DNA of 64,000 nucleotides from Orychophragmus violaceus (GCA_030180135.1 CM058231.1:30445034-30509033); one strand, 5' to 3'. Counted from the stretch's first letter, positions 12,355-22,889 are shown. Notes: generated by a model not told the origin, from the letters alone. Program-made: numbers and translations.

Positions 12355-12962
12355 TGTTGGAGAATTAGCCGGGTATTGTGAACTATGAACTTGGATAATG
12401 ATTGAATCGTGCACGAGAGCACTTTCCCTAAAGAGTATTTCGACCCTATCCCAAGCCTTGGGTTACACGAAATCCCTTGTAGGATAAGACAACCAAAGTC
12501 TCCCTCTTGTTCTAGGCTAAGATACAAGAGATACAAATAGAATTTTATGTGCTTATATGTGTTTCTTCAAAGATCTTTGATGATCTTTCAAAGCAATTAA
12601 TCTCTTCTTTTATCTCTCTTTCTTTCTTTTTGTATTAGTTGTTGCTGCTTGTAAATTTTTTGTTATTAATTTGCAAATGCCAACAACTCCTTATATAGAG
12701 ATCAAAAGGGTGCAATTATTAATCACCAACCATTGCAACCATTGATACCAAAAGTTGCAATTGTTAACCACTAAAGGTTGCAATGGTACATTACCAAGAG
12801 TTGCAATGGTTCATAACCAAGAGTTGCAATGATTCATAACCAAAAGTTGCAATGGTTCATAACCAAGAGTTGCAATGGTTCATCCCCAAAAGTTGCAATG
12901 TTTCATTTAACAAATTGTAACTCTTCATTAATATTTACAACCACACACTTAAATATATAACA
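12355..12962 (-). repeat. Copia-1 5' LTR
   Basis: This 608-bp copy starts TGTTGGAGAATTAGCC and ends AAATATATAACA. On the minus strand it precedes gag. I could not find a clear tRNA-Met primer site next to it, because the bases at 12340-12354 do not match the usual TGGTATCAGAGC. Confidence 0.9.
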
Positions 12963-13005
12963 TGACATGGAGCAGCAACAAGGGGAGGAAACTGATGAGG
13001 TTGGT
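12963..13005 (+). pseudogene. LINE ORF1-like protein, middle piece (43 bp)
   Basis: This short island lies between two LTR elements. Its reading (EQQQGEETDE) continues the acidic tail before 7384 and runs on at 23216 once each element and one copy of its target duplication are removed. It therefore belongs to the LINE-like host gene. Confidence 0.7.
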
Positions 13006-13297
13006 TGTTACAAGAAATTTTGTATCTCAATCAAGAGAGAACCGAAGGCTAATGTTCATGAACAAACAGAACCCTTCCTTACCAACTGAGCTACCAATCC
13101 TGGAAAATGGAACTCAAATCAGTGAATCGCTACTCAAGAACATCAGAGAGAAAGAAGAATCTGAGAATTTCTCATTAATATCGATATTTTTTTTCAACGA
13201 GTACAACTTTCTGTTTTAACAACTTTCTACTCAGCTTGAATGATTAAATCGTGGCCATCCACGTGTCCTATATCCATGTATCTATTTTTATGTATCA
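13006..13297 (-). repeat. 3' LTR of the small LTR element
   Basis: 292 bp with TG...CA ends, about 97% identical by eye to 22924-23215. The adjacent bases 13298-13306, read on the minus strand as GGGGAGATT, serve as the polypurine tract. Confidence 0.9.
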
Positions 13298-13335
13298 AAT
13301 CTCCCCGTTTTACAAAAACTTGTCCACAAGTTTGT

Positions 13336-13814
13336 TCAACAAATAGCTTCAGCAACAGCTCTACCAGGATCCCAAACTATGCTCCCATAGCTTGATAGAA
13401 GCTCAAACACCACACTGCTAATAGTTCTCCAAGAAAAGAATCGCATGAATATTTGGTGTGTCATAAAGTTCCACTTGAAGACTGTCCCAAGGCATTGTAA
13501 CAGCTCACTGTGCCAATGAGTCACAACTAACTCGGATGGGAGCAACATAAACCAAGATGCCAGATTCAAATGTGTTGATCGATGTAGGTGCAAGTGTTGA
13601 ACCAGCAAGTGCATCGCGCTGCCTTTGTGGATTAACACAGCAAAGAGATCATGTGGCAAGTCATTCACATAAGATTCTGCCAACCCTGACACCCCTCGTT
13701 TGAGTTGAAATGTGAGAACAGGAGACAGTATGTGCAGCTTAATGCAGCATGTATCATCTACTCTAGCATTGCAGTTCTCACAAAAATCTTCAACACTAAG
13801 CTGATTGTCCCCAC
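13336..13814 (-). pseudogene. C-terminal part of the small LTR element's coding region
   Basis: The minus-strand reading includes VEDFCENCNARVDDTC (two CXXC-like pairs), then LKRGVSGLAESYVNDL, and ends near GRAVAEAIC just before the polypurine tract. It is the continuation of the 21426-22529 reading across the nested Athila-like element. I do not recognise the domain. It does not resemble RT, protease or integrase. Confidence 0.5.
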
Positions 13815-14989
13815 TGATAGGTGTAGTTTTCCCTATTCTACTGCAAGTGCACAGTTAATGCAATCGTAGTATATAAGGTATCGAATCCCACAAGGACTCT
13901 CAGTCACACAATAGATTATTAGTAGTTCAGATTAAATTAAGCGAAGCATATGTGAAAACAGTAAACGAAATAGCAAAGTAAATCAAGTGAGTTTGTAAGC
14001 AAGAAGGCAAAGCGTTAGGTTTCAGGAGTTCTCAGGAAATCAGGAACGCAATCAATCAATCTATCTAGATCTAATCAATAACTGTTCTAGAACTCAAAAC
14101 ACAGATATAGAATTAACCAAATTCCTTTACGATAATTCTCTAAGTCTAAGTGCAGCAAACCAAACTTTCGTTTGCGAGAACTAACAGATTAAACCAGCAT
14201 TAATTCCAAGTTTGATATGTTCACAATTATCCTAAACCAAACTTTCGTTTGCGAATAGTTTAATTGCTTATCTAGGTTCTTTCCAGTTAAATTAACCAAC
14301 TTCCGCTGAACTAATCAACCTAACATCATAACTCTGATTAGCTACTTCAGATTTAGCATTAAGAACAACTTAGATAAAGAACTAGCAGATATGAATCTCT
14401 ACAGATTAATTAAACTATAATTCTCTGAAATCCCTAATGAGAATCCTTCAACCTAACAGGTGATCTACTCAGACATATTCATCGAGACAGAAGATATCAT
14501 AAGTAGAAAACCAAATATCATTAAACAGAATAATCAACAGGGGTTCGAAATCAAGTCTCTTTCGAGAACAAGATCAGCCCCTAAGGCTCTCTGAAATAAA
14601 ATAAAACTTAAGAAAAGCCGTCTCTAAACATTGGCTTAAAAACTCTATTTATAACCTAAAACAAGTTTTGGGGCTTCTTTGTAAATATCAGGAACTTCTG
14701 GGCAAAACTGCAATTCCATCGTTCTTCATTAAACCGTCGTTTGGCCCATCTCGCTGGTGCATCGATCGACGCCATAAGTGTGACGATCGTTGCAGCTCGG
14801 AAATATCAACAGTGAACTCTATCTCTCGGCCAAATACTCCAATTAGCTCCAGAAAGTGCCAAAATCACCAAATATGCTCCAAATGTGCTTGTACCTAATA
14901 AACACCTGAAAAGACTCTAAAGCATAGTAAAAGACTCGATAAATAACACATATACCATGGTTAAAATCCCTAAAATCCATGGTATATCA
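13815..14989 (-). repeat. Athila-like 3' LTR
   Basis: 1175 bp and almost identical to 20251-21425. It includes one copy of the paired-dyad cassette at 14759-14794. On the minus strand a purine tract (GTGTGGGGGAGT, 14990-15001) directly precedes it. Confidence 0.92.
14759..14794. repeat. Paired-dyad cassette in the Athila-like LTR
   Basis: Reads GCATCGATCGACGC, a short spacer, then GTGACGATCGTTGC. It has the same dyad-spacer-dyad layout as the units in the copia elements. The matching copy in the other LTR is at 21195-21230. Confidence 0.75.
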
Positions 14990-15001
14990 ACTCCCCCACA
15001 C
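14990..15001 (-). promoter_or_regulatory. Athila-like polypurine tract
   Basis: Minus-strand GTGTGGGGGAGT next to the 3' LTR. Closely similar AAGTGTGGGGGA strings recur further inside at about 15164-15176 and 15920-15933. Confidence 0.75.
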
Positions 15002-16437
15002 TTAGCTCTTGCTTGTCCTCAAGCAAGACAAAGAACTAAATGTAGTCAAGAGGTTTGAAAACTCTTCTGAAACTCATTTCATCCTAGAAGCTACAATACT
15101 CAGATTCCCCTTAGTAAACCACTGAAAGAATCAATTACAGGATATCAAGACCAACATGTACTTCCCCCACACTTAGCAACTGTCCTAGGTAAACTCCACA
15201 ATCACATTCAAGCATTCAAATTCTCCCTACTGACTTCTGCAAGTATTTAAGTGCGGTCTCACCTAAGGAGTATCGATCAAAGGGCACATGGATTCTTACC
15301 TTATCAGCTCTAGACCACCATACTATCTTTCTCTAGTCCCTTTCTTCTCTTTCCCTTCTTTAACAACTGATTTTTCCCCATTGGGTATCATTTTATTTTT
15401 TTTATCAGTGTTCTTCCCGTTATGGGGTGTACTTTGGACACATTCCATGGATCACATGAGAGAAAATAGTGTTTGTTACCATTCTCATGACCACTTCGGA
15501 GTTACCAACTTATCCTCAGTTTATTTATTTATTTTTTTACTTTATAGAAGGGGAGAAGGGAACTAAATAGGATAGGTTGACAGGCTGTGTCAGAACTAAC
15601 AAGGGAATCCGACACAAAGTATACCAAGCCCTTAGGTGAGAAATCTAAGTCAGTATTAAGTTGAAGTCAGTAAAAGGATCCTCTGATACCTGAAGTGATG
15701 TGGGTGTTCCCAGTAGGTTGATCTGTGATGGGGTTTTCTAATAGTCAGAGATAGATCCTGCAACTTCATCCCAATGGTTACTTAAGTTCCTGCAAGTCTT
15801 GTAAATCTTCTCAGAAAATCATAGTTTCTTACTTAAACAATTTTGACTCAATAAAACAAAATTTTTTGAAAAACGGACTGACTCTTAAGAAAACAGAAAG
15901 ATATAAGTCAGTAGCACCTCCCCCACACTTAAAACACACTGTCCCCAGTAGTGTCAAGCAGGGATCGGTTAAAAGAAAGAAAACAAAAATTTGTTAATGG
16001 ATGTTTGAGTCCTGTCGGGTTTACCTCTGTCGCTCAAGCATCGATCGTTGCACTAAGTGCATCGACCGTTACTTGGCGATTTTTCGTTGAGTGTCGATCG
16101 TTGCTAAAAGCAGCAACGATCGCTGCAATGCGTATATCGGATCAGACAGCTAGTTAGCAGGTTAGTCTGTCGGTTTATGTCAATTTTTAAGAACCTGCAG
16201 GCTGAAAACACTAGAAACATAGTAAAATCGAAGAAAAAGATGTACCAAATAAAGTACAAATCATCCAAACATAGTAGAGTCCTAAAAATCAAAAGGAGAA
16301 AAGTGCAAAAGAAAAGAAAAAGTCAGAATACAGAACCGAAAGTCTGAACATGGAGACTATGATCACTCGCTCACATCATCTATCCCTCCATACAGTGCAT
16401 CGTCATCGGCTGCCTCAGCTGCGGGATCAGTGGCATC
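15002..16437 (-). other. Athila-like 3' untranslated region
   Basis: No credible coding region. It holds two extra polypurine-like strings and a paired-dyad region at 16038-16128 (GCATCGATCGTTGC, GCATCGACCGTTAC, GTGTCGATCGTTGC, GCAACGATCGCTGC). Confidence 0.6.
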
Positions 16438-17892
16438 CTATGGAGATCGCTGTCGACGACGTCGGTCAGGTACGGGCTGATGGATCTGTGGTGGCCTCCT
16501 GCAGCTGCAAGTACGCACGAAGTTCCAAAGAACTCGAAACATACCATCTGATCTCTCTCTCCACTCTGCCTCAGAGTATGCACCGTAAGCCATTGCAGGA
16601 TCTGGAAAGGGACCCACAAACTCGACTGGGGCAGGCGCTGGCGCAGGAGTAGGGGCAGCAGAAGTCGAAGCTCGTGAGGAAGGCTCTCCCAGCGGATGAG
16701 CCATAGTCGGAATCCCACGCTGCGCAGACTCGGGAGGCTGAAATCTCAGTGCCTCTAATGTGTCAATCTGTGTCCATTTGGCAGCAGGAAGCTCTATACC
16801 AGTCCTCCCAGTGGTCGGATCAGTGTAAACCCAAATGCGCCCCTCCTTGAGCCAGGTAGCGCTCTGCAAATGGCTGAGATCCAGGAACTCCCGAGCTGTA
16901 TCACGCTCTGTGCTATGAAGAGGAATCCCACAATACTCAAAAATGGGAGTAAGTAAACTCCCTACCGTCTCAGTACCAGCTCCATCAAACGGCTTCAGCT
17001 GCAGATCAACTAAATGCTGTGCGAAAATAGCTCCCAAGTTGAGACCCGCAATAGGATCTTTCACGCCAGAACCTCTAAACTGATCTCTCAGCCCCATAAA
17101 CAGCAGCTCCATCTCATATTTGCGCATCTTGTTGGCCTCAAACTTGCAAAGCAAGCTCCAGCACAAGATACGCGAGACATATCGCAGCACCGGATGTCTC
17201 ATCTGCACTACTGGTGTGGTCCTGGAGTTGTATCGACCGCTGCCAATACTCTCCCAGAATGTGCGAGCCTCAACCTGATCCCACTCGAGTGGCATGGCGA
17301 TGCGCCTCGGCTCAGTACTGAACCCGTAGATCCTGCAAAGATCAAGTAGAGGAATCCGATACCTGACTCCCCAACTCATGAAGGTGAATGCACCCACTGT
17401 AGCGCTCCTGTTGTCGGGATCCGAGTAAACCACTCTGCAAGTGGCCAATAACTGCCTGACCAGCTCAGGATAGAGATCATAATGTCGCATCGGCATTTTC
17501 CCTAGACCAATGCCTCTGCATACAGCGAGTACCTGCTCATCAATCCCCAGAGTCTTGCAGATGGAGTAGTCAGCGAACTTGGTCGGCTTGAAGGTCATCC
17601 CACACCAACCACTGTAGAGAAGCGAGTCATACTCGTCCCATGAACTGAGCAATGGCCGCTCTGTGAACTCAGCGGTCTTGAAGAAACGTATAAGGTCCTC
17701 CGGCCACTGTCTAGTTGTCTGAATCGGTGTGGCGTCCGCTCTGGGCCAAGGTAGAGCAATTGGTGGCCCATATCTAGCGTATGGTGCGGGTGGCTCTGAC
17801 TCTCTGTTGAACCATTGAGGCGGTGGGGTGTAGTGTCGTGTCGCTGTGGAAGCTGTGGCTCGCTTCTTGCGAGGTTGCCTTTGAGACGCCAT
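16438..17892 (-). CDS. ATHILA ORF-1 family protein (PF03078)
   Basis: This is an uninterrupted frame of 484 residues from the ATG at 17892. The N-terminus is basic and proline-rich (RKKRATASTATRHYTPPPQW). The core has SSWDEYDSLLYSGWCGM, then FTFMSWGVRYRIPLLDLCRI, then HPVLRYVSRILCWSLLCKFE. This is the conserved domain of the protein encoded downstream of pol in Athila elements. The C-terminus is rich in alanine and proline. The function is unknown; it occupies the position of an env-like gene. TTTGTTTTTGCAG directly precedes the ATG and is a good splice acceptor, which fits expression from a spliced RNA. I prefer this ATG over a possible upstream non-ATG extension. The intact frame in an element lacking pol is notable. 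Confidence 0.85.
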   Translation of the reverse strand: MASQRQPRKKRATASTATRHYTPPPQWFNRESEPPAPYARYGPPIALPWPRADATPIQTTRQWPEDLIRFFKTAEFTERPLLSSWDEYDSLLYSGWCGMTFKPTKFADYSICKTLGIDEQVLAVCRGIGLGKMPMRHYDLYPELVRQLLATCRVVYSDPDNRSATVGAFTFMSWGVRYRIPLLDLCRIYGFSTEPRRIAMPLEWDQVEARTFWESIGSGRYNSRTTPVVQMRHPVLRYVSRILCWSLLCKFEANKMRKYEMELLFMGLRDQFRGSGVKDPIAGLNLGAIFAQHLVDLQLKPFDGAGTETVGSLLTPIFEYCGIPLHSTERDTAREFLDLSHLQSATWLKEGRIWVYTDPTTGRTGIELPAAKWTQIDTLEALRFQPPESAQRGIPTMAHPLGEPSSRASTSAAPTPAPAPAPVEFVGPFPDPAMAYGAYSEAEWRERSDGMFRVLWNFVRTCSCRRPPQIHQPVPDRRRRQRSP

Positions 17893-18718
17893 CTGCAAAA
17901 ACAAATTTCAAACATTTATAAGTCTCGGTAAAATTTCACTGCGAAATCGCTAAGCATCGACCGTTGCATCTAAGGCATCGATCGTTGCAAGGCGATTTCG
18001 TTGTATCGAGCATTTCCCAAAATCGCAAAGCAACGACCGTTGCTCGAAAGCAACGACCGTTGCAAGGCGATTTTGCCGCAAACAAATCATCAAAATCAGT
18101 TCAATTCCAAGCCACATTGTCTCAAATCAGTTCAAAATCCTAACCCATCACCCTAAATCGATCTAATCATGCATACAACATCAATTTTCAGTTCAAAAAT
18201 CAACAACCCTAAAACCCTAAAATCCAATCCGAAAATTCGAAAATAGAAGAACATTACCTTGATTTCGTGAGATATGGGTTGGAGAAATAGATTGGGAGTG
18301 TAAAAATAAGTAGATAGCACTTGGAAACAAGAAATTTGATGAAGAAATGATGATTTTTGGGCGGAGGTTCTCGGTGTGTCGACTAAAAGAAATGGAGAAG
18401 AAGGAGAGAAAAGAGGGTTTAAGGTAACTTACCTTGGTCGTGGGTGCAACGATGCAACTATGCAACGATCGATGCTTGGTTGAACCAGATTGATTCCGGT
18501 TTAGCTCGACGTACCTTAATTTTCGATGTGAGCAACGATCGTCACACATCTCCAGACTTGTGTTCTGTATCTAAAAACTAACAAAAACAAATAAAAACGT
18601 GAAATCCTAAGAAAAACACCAAAAATAAAAAGGAAAAATAATTAAACCTATCAGTGGGTTGCCTCCCACTCAGCGCTTGTTTTAAGTCATTAGCTTGACT
18701 TTTGGAAAGAGGTCAGAC
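17893..18718 (-). other. Athila-like inter-ORF region with dyad cassettes
   Basis: Non-coding gap between the two ORFs. It contains dyad cassettes at 17953-17990 (GCATCGACCGTTGC and GCATCGATCGTTGC) and 18029-18064 (GCAACGACCGTTGC twice), each followed by AAGGCGATTT, plus single dyads near 18465 and 18535. On the minus strand, GAGTGGGAGGCAACCCACTG at 18653-18672 resembles the conserved string that follows the gag-pol stop in Athila elements. Confidence 0.65.
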
Positions 18719-20068
18719 TCATGGAGGTTTCAACAGAGACTTTGAGTGTCTCTGTGAATGCCTTATCATCCACGGTGGTGTGTAAGCAGTAGCAGCATGA
18801 TGTCGTCCAAGGAACGTCGGGAGGAATGTAAGGTGAGATTGACACTTGGGAGGCTTAAAACCTTTTTCTGCATTCCGAACAGTCGAGTCAGGAGGTTTAA
18901 ACTTAGAGGATTTATGTTTTACCTTTGGCAAAGATTTGATGTTCGGAGCCTTCTGTTTATGAGTAGTTTTAGGCCTTGAAGATGTTAGAATAGGCTCTTG
19001 TGGAACCACCATCTTCTTGTCAACCACCACTGTGCACTGAACCACATCTTTAGACTTAACGGGAGCTTTCGGAAATGGTAATGGAGGTTTGTAAGTCCTT
19101 TCCTTAGCAGGTCCTTGAGATATGAGCGAAACTGGTTCCTTTCGGGGTGCAACGATCGGTGCATGTGATGCAACGATCGATGTTGTCATCTCAGCTCGGG
19201 TTTCAACTACAGTCTCGGGTTTATCCGCTTCTCGGTCCATTCCAGCCATCTCAGACTCAAATTTCTCTCCTTGGCATGGTCCCGCTTCAATCTGAACTAT
19301 CCAAGTCAAGATATCCATGTCAATCTCTGTTGAGTCAGGTGCATCGAAGCTTTCAAACTCAGGTAATTCAACATCAAATCCCTCTCTGTCTTCCACAAAT
19401 TCCACATCCTTAACTGCTAGACATGATCCATGATCCATCTGTGTGTCATCCTGAATGGGAATGTTGCTGGCATGAGCTTCTTGAGAATCCTTCCTTGGGG
19501 TAGAACATGAAACTTGATCCATCTGTGTGTCCAGCTGCTTCATACGAGTGTTCAAGGATTCAAATTTCTCATTCAAATTAGTGTACAGGTTCTCTAGCTT
19601 CGAGCTGAAGGAAGCTGTGTTCTGCTGTTGCTTTTCAATTGATTGTTCTATCATCATATCTAGTTTGCTCCTTTGTGTAGGAGGTGCCAGATAGGAAGTA
19701 TAATTATGGTCTCTTGATCCTTGAACATGCCTAGAACCTTGTCTCTGCTGATGTCCCAATGTATGTCCATAAGAGTCGGCTCCAGCCATATAGTGTACCT
19801 CTGCAAATTTATCAGTTTTTGCCTCTGCTCGGAACTGTCTCTCCCTAAGTAAGATGTCGTGGATGTCATCTATCTTATTCTGCATCTCAGCTACTTGCCC
19901 AACCAATACATGGTAATCTGGTAAGATGGGGTTTCCTTCCCCATCTATTTTCTGACCTTTTGCGTTGCATATGTGACCCTCTTGGTCTCGTAAAACGCCA
20001 TTTTCACCGCGAATCAAATTCACAGGCTCCATGGCGCGGAACCTATTGAACGTCTCAGATCTCAGCAT
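18719..20068 (-). CDS. Athila-like Gag-type protein, internally deleted
   Basis: An uninterrupted frame of 449 residues from the ATG at 20068 (MLRSETFNRFRAMEP). Early residues (MEPVNLIRGENGVLRDQEG) are followed by a coiled-coil-like stretch (VGQVAEMQNKIDDIHDIL, then KLENLYTNLNEKFESLNTRM). An acidic middle and a proline-lysine part (TYKPPLPFPKAPVKSKD) resemble the gag/protease linker of Athila. No CCHC knuckle, retropepsin DTG or RT motif is present. The end (TFLPTFLGRHHAATAYTPPW) looks like the far C-terminus of an Athila pol, which suggests an internal deletion that fused gag to the pol tail in frame. It probably can still form or enter particles, but that is inference. Upstream non-ATG extension is possible. 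Confidence 0.75.
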   Translation of the reverse strand: MLRSETFNRFRAMEPVNLIRGENGVLRDQEGHICNAKGQKIDGEGNPILPDYHVLVGQVAEMQNKIDDIHDILLRERQFRAEAKTDKFAEVHYMAGADSYGHTLGHQQRQGSRHVQGSRDHNYTSYLAPPTQRSKLDMMIEQSIEKQQQNTASFSSKLENLYTNLNEKFESLNTRMKQLDTQMDQVSCSTPRKDSQEAHASNIPIQDDTQMDHGSCLAVKDVEFVEDREGFDVELPEFESFDAPDSTEIDMDILTWIVQIEAGPCQGEKFESEMAGMDREADKPETVVETRAEMTTSIVASHAPIVAPRKEPVSLISQGPAKERTYKPPLPFPKAPVKSKDVVQCTVVVDKKMVVPQEPILTSSRPKTTHKQKAPNIKSLPKVKHKSSKFKPPDSTVRNAEKGFKPPKCQSHLTFLPTFLGRHHAATAYTPPWMIRHSQRHSKSLLKPP

Positions 20069-20224
20069 CGCTGTTCTCGCCTTGTGTCGATCGATGCAGG
20101 GTGGCAACGATCGATGCAATGCGAATCCCTGCGAATCCAAAAAATCAAAAACGTGAGTAAACAAGAAAATTAAAAAGAATGCTTAGTCTAAATCCTAATA
20201 CTAAATATATCGGTGAACTCAAAG

Positions 20225-20244
20225 AGTCCCCGGCAACGGCGCCA
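20225..20244 (-). promoter_or_regulatory. Athila-like primer binding site
   Basis: Minus-strand TGGCGCCGTTGCCGGGGACT, six bases from the 5' LTR. This is the typical Athila primer site, complementary to the 3' end of a tRNA (tRNA-Asp in published Athila work, from memory). Confidence 0.85.
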
Positions 20245-20250
20245 AAAACT

Positions 20251-21425
20251 TGATAGGTGTAGTTTTCCCTATTCTACTGCAAGTGCACAGTTAATGCAAT
20301 CGTAGTATATAAGGTATCGAATCCCACAAGGACTCTCAGTCACACAATAGATTATTAGTAGTTCAGATTAAATTAAGCGAAGCAGATGTGAAAACAGTAA
20401 ACGAAATAACAAAGTAAATCAAGTGAGTTTGTAAGCAAGAAGGCAAAGCGTTAGGTTTCAGGAGTTCTCAGGAAATCAGGAACGCAAGCAATCAATCTAT
20501 CTAGATCTAATCAATAACTGTTCTAGAACTCAAAACACAGATATAGAATTAACCAAATTCCTTTGCGATAATTCTCTAAGTCTAAGTGCAGCAAACCAAA
20601 CTTTCGTTTGCGAGAACTAACAGATTAAACCAGCATTAATTCCAAGTTTGATATGTTCACAATTATCCTAAACCAAACTTTCGTTTGCGAATAGTTTAAT
20701 TGCTTATCTAGGTTCTTTCCAGTTAAATTAACCAACTTCCGCTGAACTAATCAACCTAACATCATAACTCTGATTAGCTACTTCAGATTTAGCATTAAGA
20801 ACAACTTAGATAAAGAACTAGCAGATATGAATCTCTACAGATTAATTAAACTATAATTCTCTGAAATCCCTAATGAGAATCCTTCAACCTAACAGGTGAT
20901 CTACTCAGACATATTCATCGAGACAGAAGATATCATAAGTAGAAAACCAAATATCATTAAACAGAATAATCAACAGGGGTTCGAAATCAAGTCTCTTTCG
21001 AGAACAAGATCAGCCCCTAAGGCTCTCTGAAATAAAATAAAACTTAAGAAAAGCCGTCTCTAAACATTGGCTTAAAAACTCTATTTATAACCTAAAACAC
21101 GTTTTGGGGCTTCTTTGTAAATATCAGGAACTTCTGGGTAAAACTGCAATTTCATCGTTCTTCATTAAACCGTCGTTTGGCCCATCTCGTTGGTGCATCG
21201 ATCGACGCCATAAGTGTGACGATCGTTGCAGCTCGGAAATATCAACAGTGAACTCTATCTCTCGGCCAAATACTCCAATTAGCTCCAGAAAGTGCCAAAA
21301 TCACCAAATATGCTCCAAATGTGCTTGTACCTAATAAACACCTGAAAAGACTCTAAAGCATAGTAAAAGACTCGATAAATAACACATATACCATGGTTAA
21401 AATCCCTAAAATCCATGGTATATCA
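20251..21425 (-). repeat. Athila-like 5' LTR
   Basis: 1175 bp, TGATAGGTGTAG to GGTATATCA, nearly identical to 13815-14989. The paired-dyad cassette is at 21195-21230. Direct inner repeats such as CCAAACTTTCGTTTGCGA occur twice within it. Confidence 0.92.
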
Positions 21426-22529
21426 CCCACTGAGCTGCTCCAAGCTAAGGTAATCAATCCGATTAATCTGATTCACTTCACCTGCCGTCTTACCAGTGTC
21501 TGTTTCCTGTCCTTTATCAATCATGAAGCTGCTGTTCAGAGATTCCCTATTTCCACTCCTCTGTCCATCAATATCAGTGTGATTGTTTTGTTCATCGAGT
21601 GGCTTAATTGAACTCTTTGTTTCTTTTCCCTTGTCAGCCTTTGTACTCGCAACCACGGTTCTGTTGCTCACAACCACGGCTCTGTGATCGGAAGCCTTGA
21701 CAAAAGTGACAGGAAGCTGATGGCTATGGCAAGAGTCACGAAACCGCAGTTGATGCAGGTTTAGAGCTTTGTGTCCTTGTAAAATCTTGACAAACTCAGG
21801 TTCTCCATCAACCTCATTTTCACTGTCATGTAACAACCACCAGACAATGTTCGCCGCATCCTTTCCATTGAACAACTGAAGTTGTAGAAATTCTACTTTC
21901 TGATGTTGTATCAAGATTTCCTGCTGCTCTTCAATATCCCTAATTGCTTCCAACAATTCTGTGTTACCATTTGAATCTGTCCCCTGATGTTGGTTTCTTC
22001 TTCGTTTGTACTTAAATTTCCATGACTTTGGCATTTTTCTCACTATCATTTGCTGAATCTCTATTCTTCCTCTTGAAAACATATTATCGAACAGTTGGTA
22101 TGCAGAAAGTGAAATCATTATGCTTGTCAATAGCTCAAAAATTTCAGCCACGTTTTCTACATGTAGAACATCTATTCTCTCCATCTGTTGAGCTTCTAGT
22201 GATTCCTCTTGAAAGACCCGTGAGATTTCAAGTATATCGTCAAAGTTTGGGTCTTCAACATGTTTGATCTCCATATTTTCATCGGAAAATACCAATCCCA
22301 TACCTAACTCGCTTAACATCCTATTTCCAGGTCTAGATTCCAGAAAAGAATTAGGTACCTGAGATTGAGATTGAGCTTGTTCAGTAACTTCATCAATCAA
22401 CTCTGTCTTTCTACTCAATTCCTCAGCAACCATGGAACCTCGTTCTTGAATTGATTTCGCTCCAAGAACATCGTCAATACTCAAGGCTGAGTTCTCCGTC
22501 ACTGGAATTGATTCAGACTCGCTGTTCAC
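21426..22529 (-). pseudogene. Gag-like region of the small LTR element
   Basis: An open minus-strand reading of about 368 residues is interrupted at its end by the Athila-like insertion and continues at 13814. The first half is acidic (FDDILEISRVFQEESLEAQQ). A basic stretch follows (SWKFKYKRRRNQHQG), then EAIRDIEEQQEILIQHQK and VEFLQLQLFNGKDAANIVWW. That last piece resembles the start of the gag core in some plant Ty3/gypsy elements (pattern K-V-E-x-P-x-F-x-G-x-D-A-x-x-W). No enzyme domain follows. An upstream block at 22578-22889 belongs to the same region and is separated by a stop or shift near 22560. Confidence 0.5.
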
Positions 22530-22577
22530 AATCTTCTGAATTATCTCATTAAAATCTTCGTGAAATGCAACTCTAAG

Positions 22578-22889
22578 CTAACGGATCTCATCCCTCAACC
22601 CGTCTAAACCTGACTTCATGGTGGATTGAAACTTCTCCCGAGCATCTGTGAACAACACCATCTGGTCAGGTGCAGCAACAAGCTCTTGCGGAGGTGTTGA
22701 CAGACCGTCGTGACGAAGATCCAATGTTGATTCCTTGTCCTCTAACCCTAATCGGAACCGTATCCCCTCCAATAGAGACCCAATCTGCACATCGCTTTTC
22801 TCCGGTGTTGATTCCTTGTTCTCTAAACCTAACCGGATTCGTATCCCCTCCAAAAAACTTCTAATATGCACATCGTTGTCCTCCTGCAT
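22578..22889 (-). pseudogene. N-terminal block of the small LTR element with an internal protein repeat
   Basis: About 103 residues from the ATG at 22889, just inside the primer site. Two tandem copies of a unit of about 25 residues are visible: HIRSFLEGIRIRLGLENKES and QIGSLLEGIRFRLGLEDKES. It ends at a stop before the main gag-like reading. The function is unknown. Confidence 0.5.

Larger units (their letters stand above)
7385..12962 (-). mobile_element. Copia-1: Ty1/copia LTR retrotransposon, full length, minus orientation
   Basis: Two LTRs (7385-7945 and 12355-12962) begin with TG and end with CA and flank a gag-pol region read on the minus strand. Perfect 5-bp target duplications TGACA sit at 7380-7384 and 12963-12967. 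A polypurine tract abuts the 3' LTR. Domain order on the minus strand is gag, GAG-pre-integrase, integrase, RT and RNase H, the copia order. Frameshifts and stops throughout make it non-functional. It inserted into the LINE-like gene. Confidence 0.95.
13815..21425 (-). mobile_element. Athila-like Ty3/gypsy element with no pol (non-autonomous)
   Basis: Two LTRs of exactly 1175 bp (13815-14989 and 20251-21425) start TGATAGGTGTAG and end GGTATATCA, with perfect target duplications CCCAC at 13810-13814 and 21426-21430. The primer site, TGGCGCCGTTGCCGGGGACT on the minus strand, is the one used by Athila elements. Inside are only two long intact ORFs, a gag-like one and an ATHILA ORF-1 (PF03078) one. 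Protease, RT, RNase H and integrase are missing. I counted about eight LTR differences (near 0.7%), so the insertion is recent. Confidence 0.9.

Noticed and set aside
16350..17349. Open frames on the plus strand under the ATHILA ORF
   Set aside because: They are the complement of a 484-residue conserved coding region.
18217..18549. 110-codon minus-strand frame between the Athila ORFs
   Set aside because: Composition is leader-like, it contains dyad cassettes, and no family resemblance was seen.
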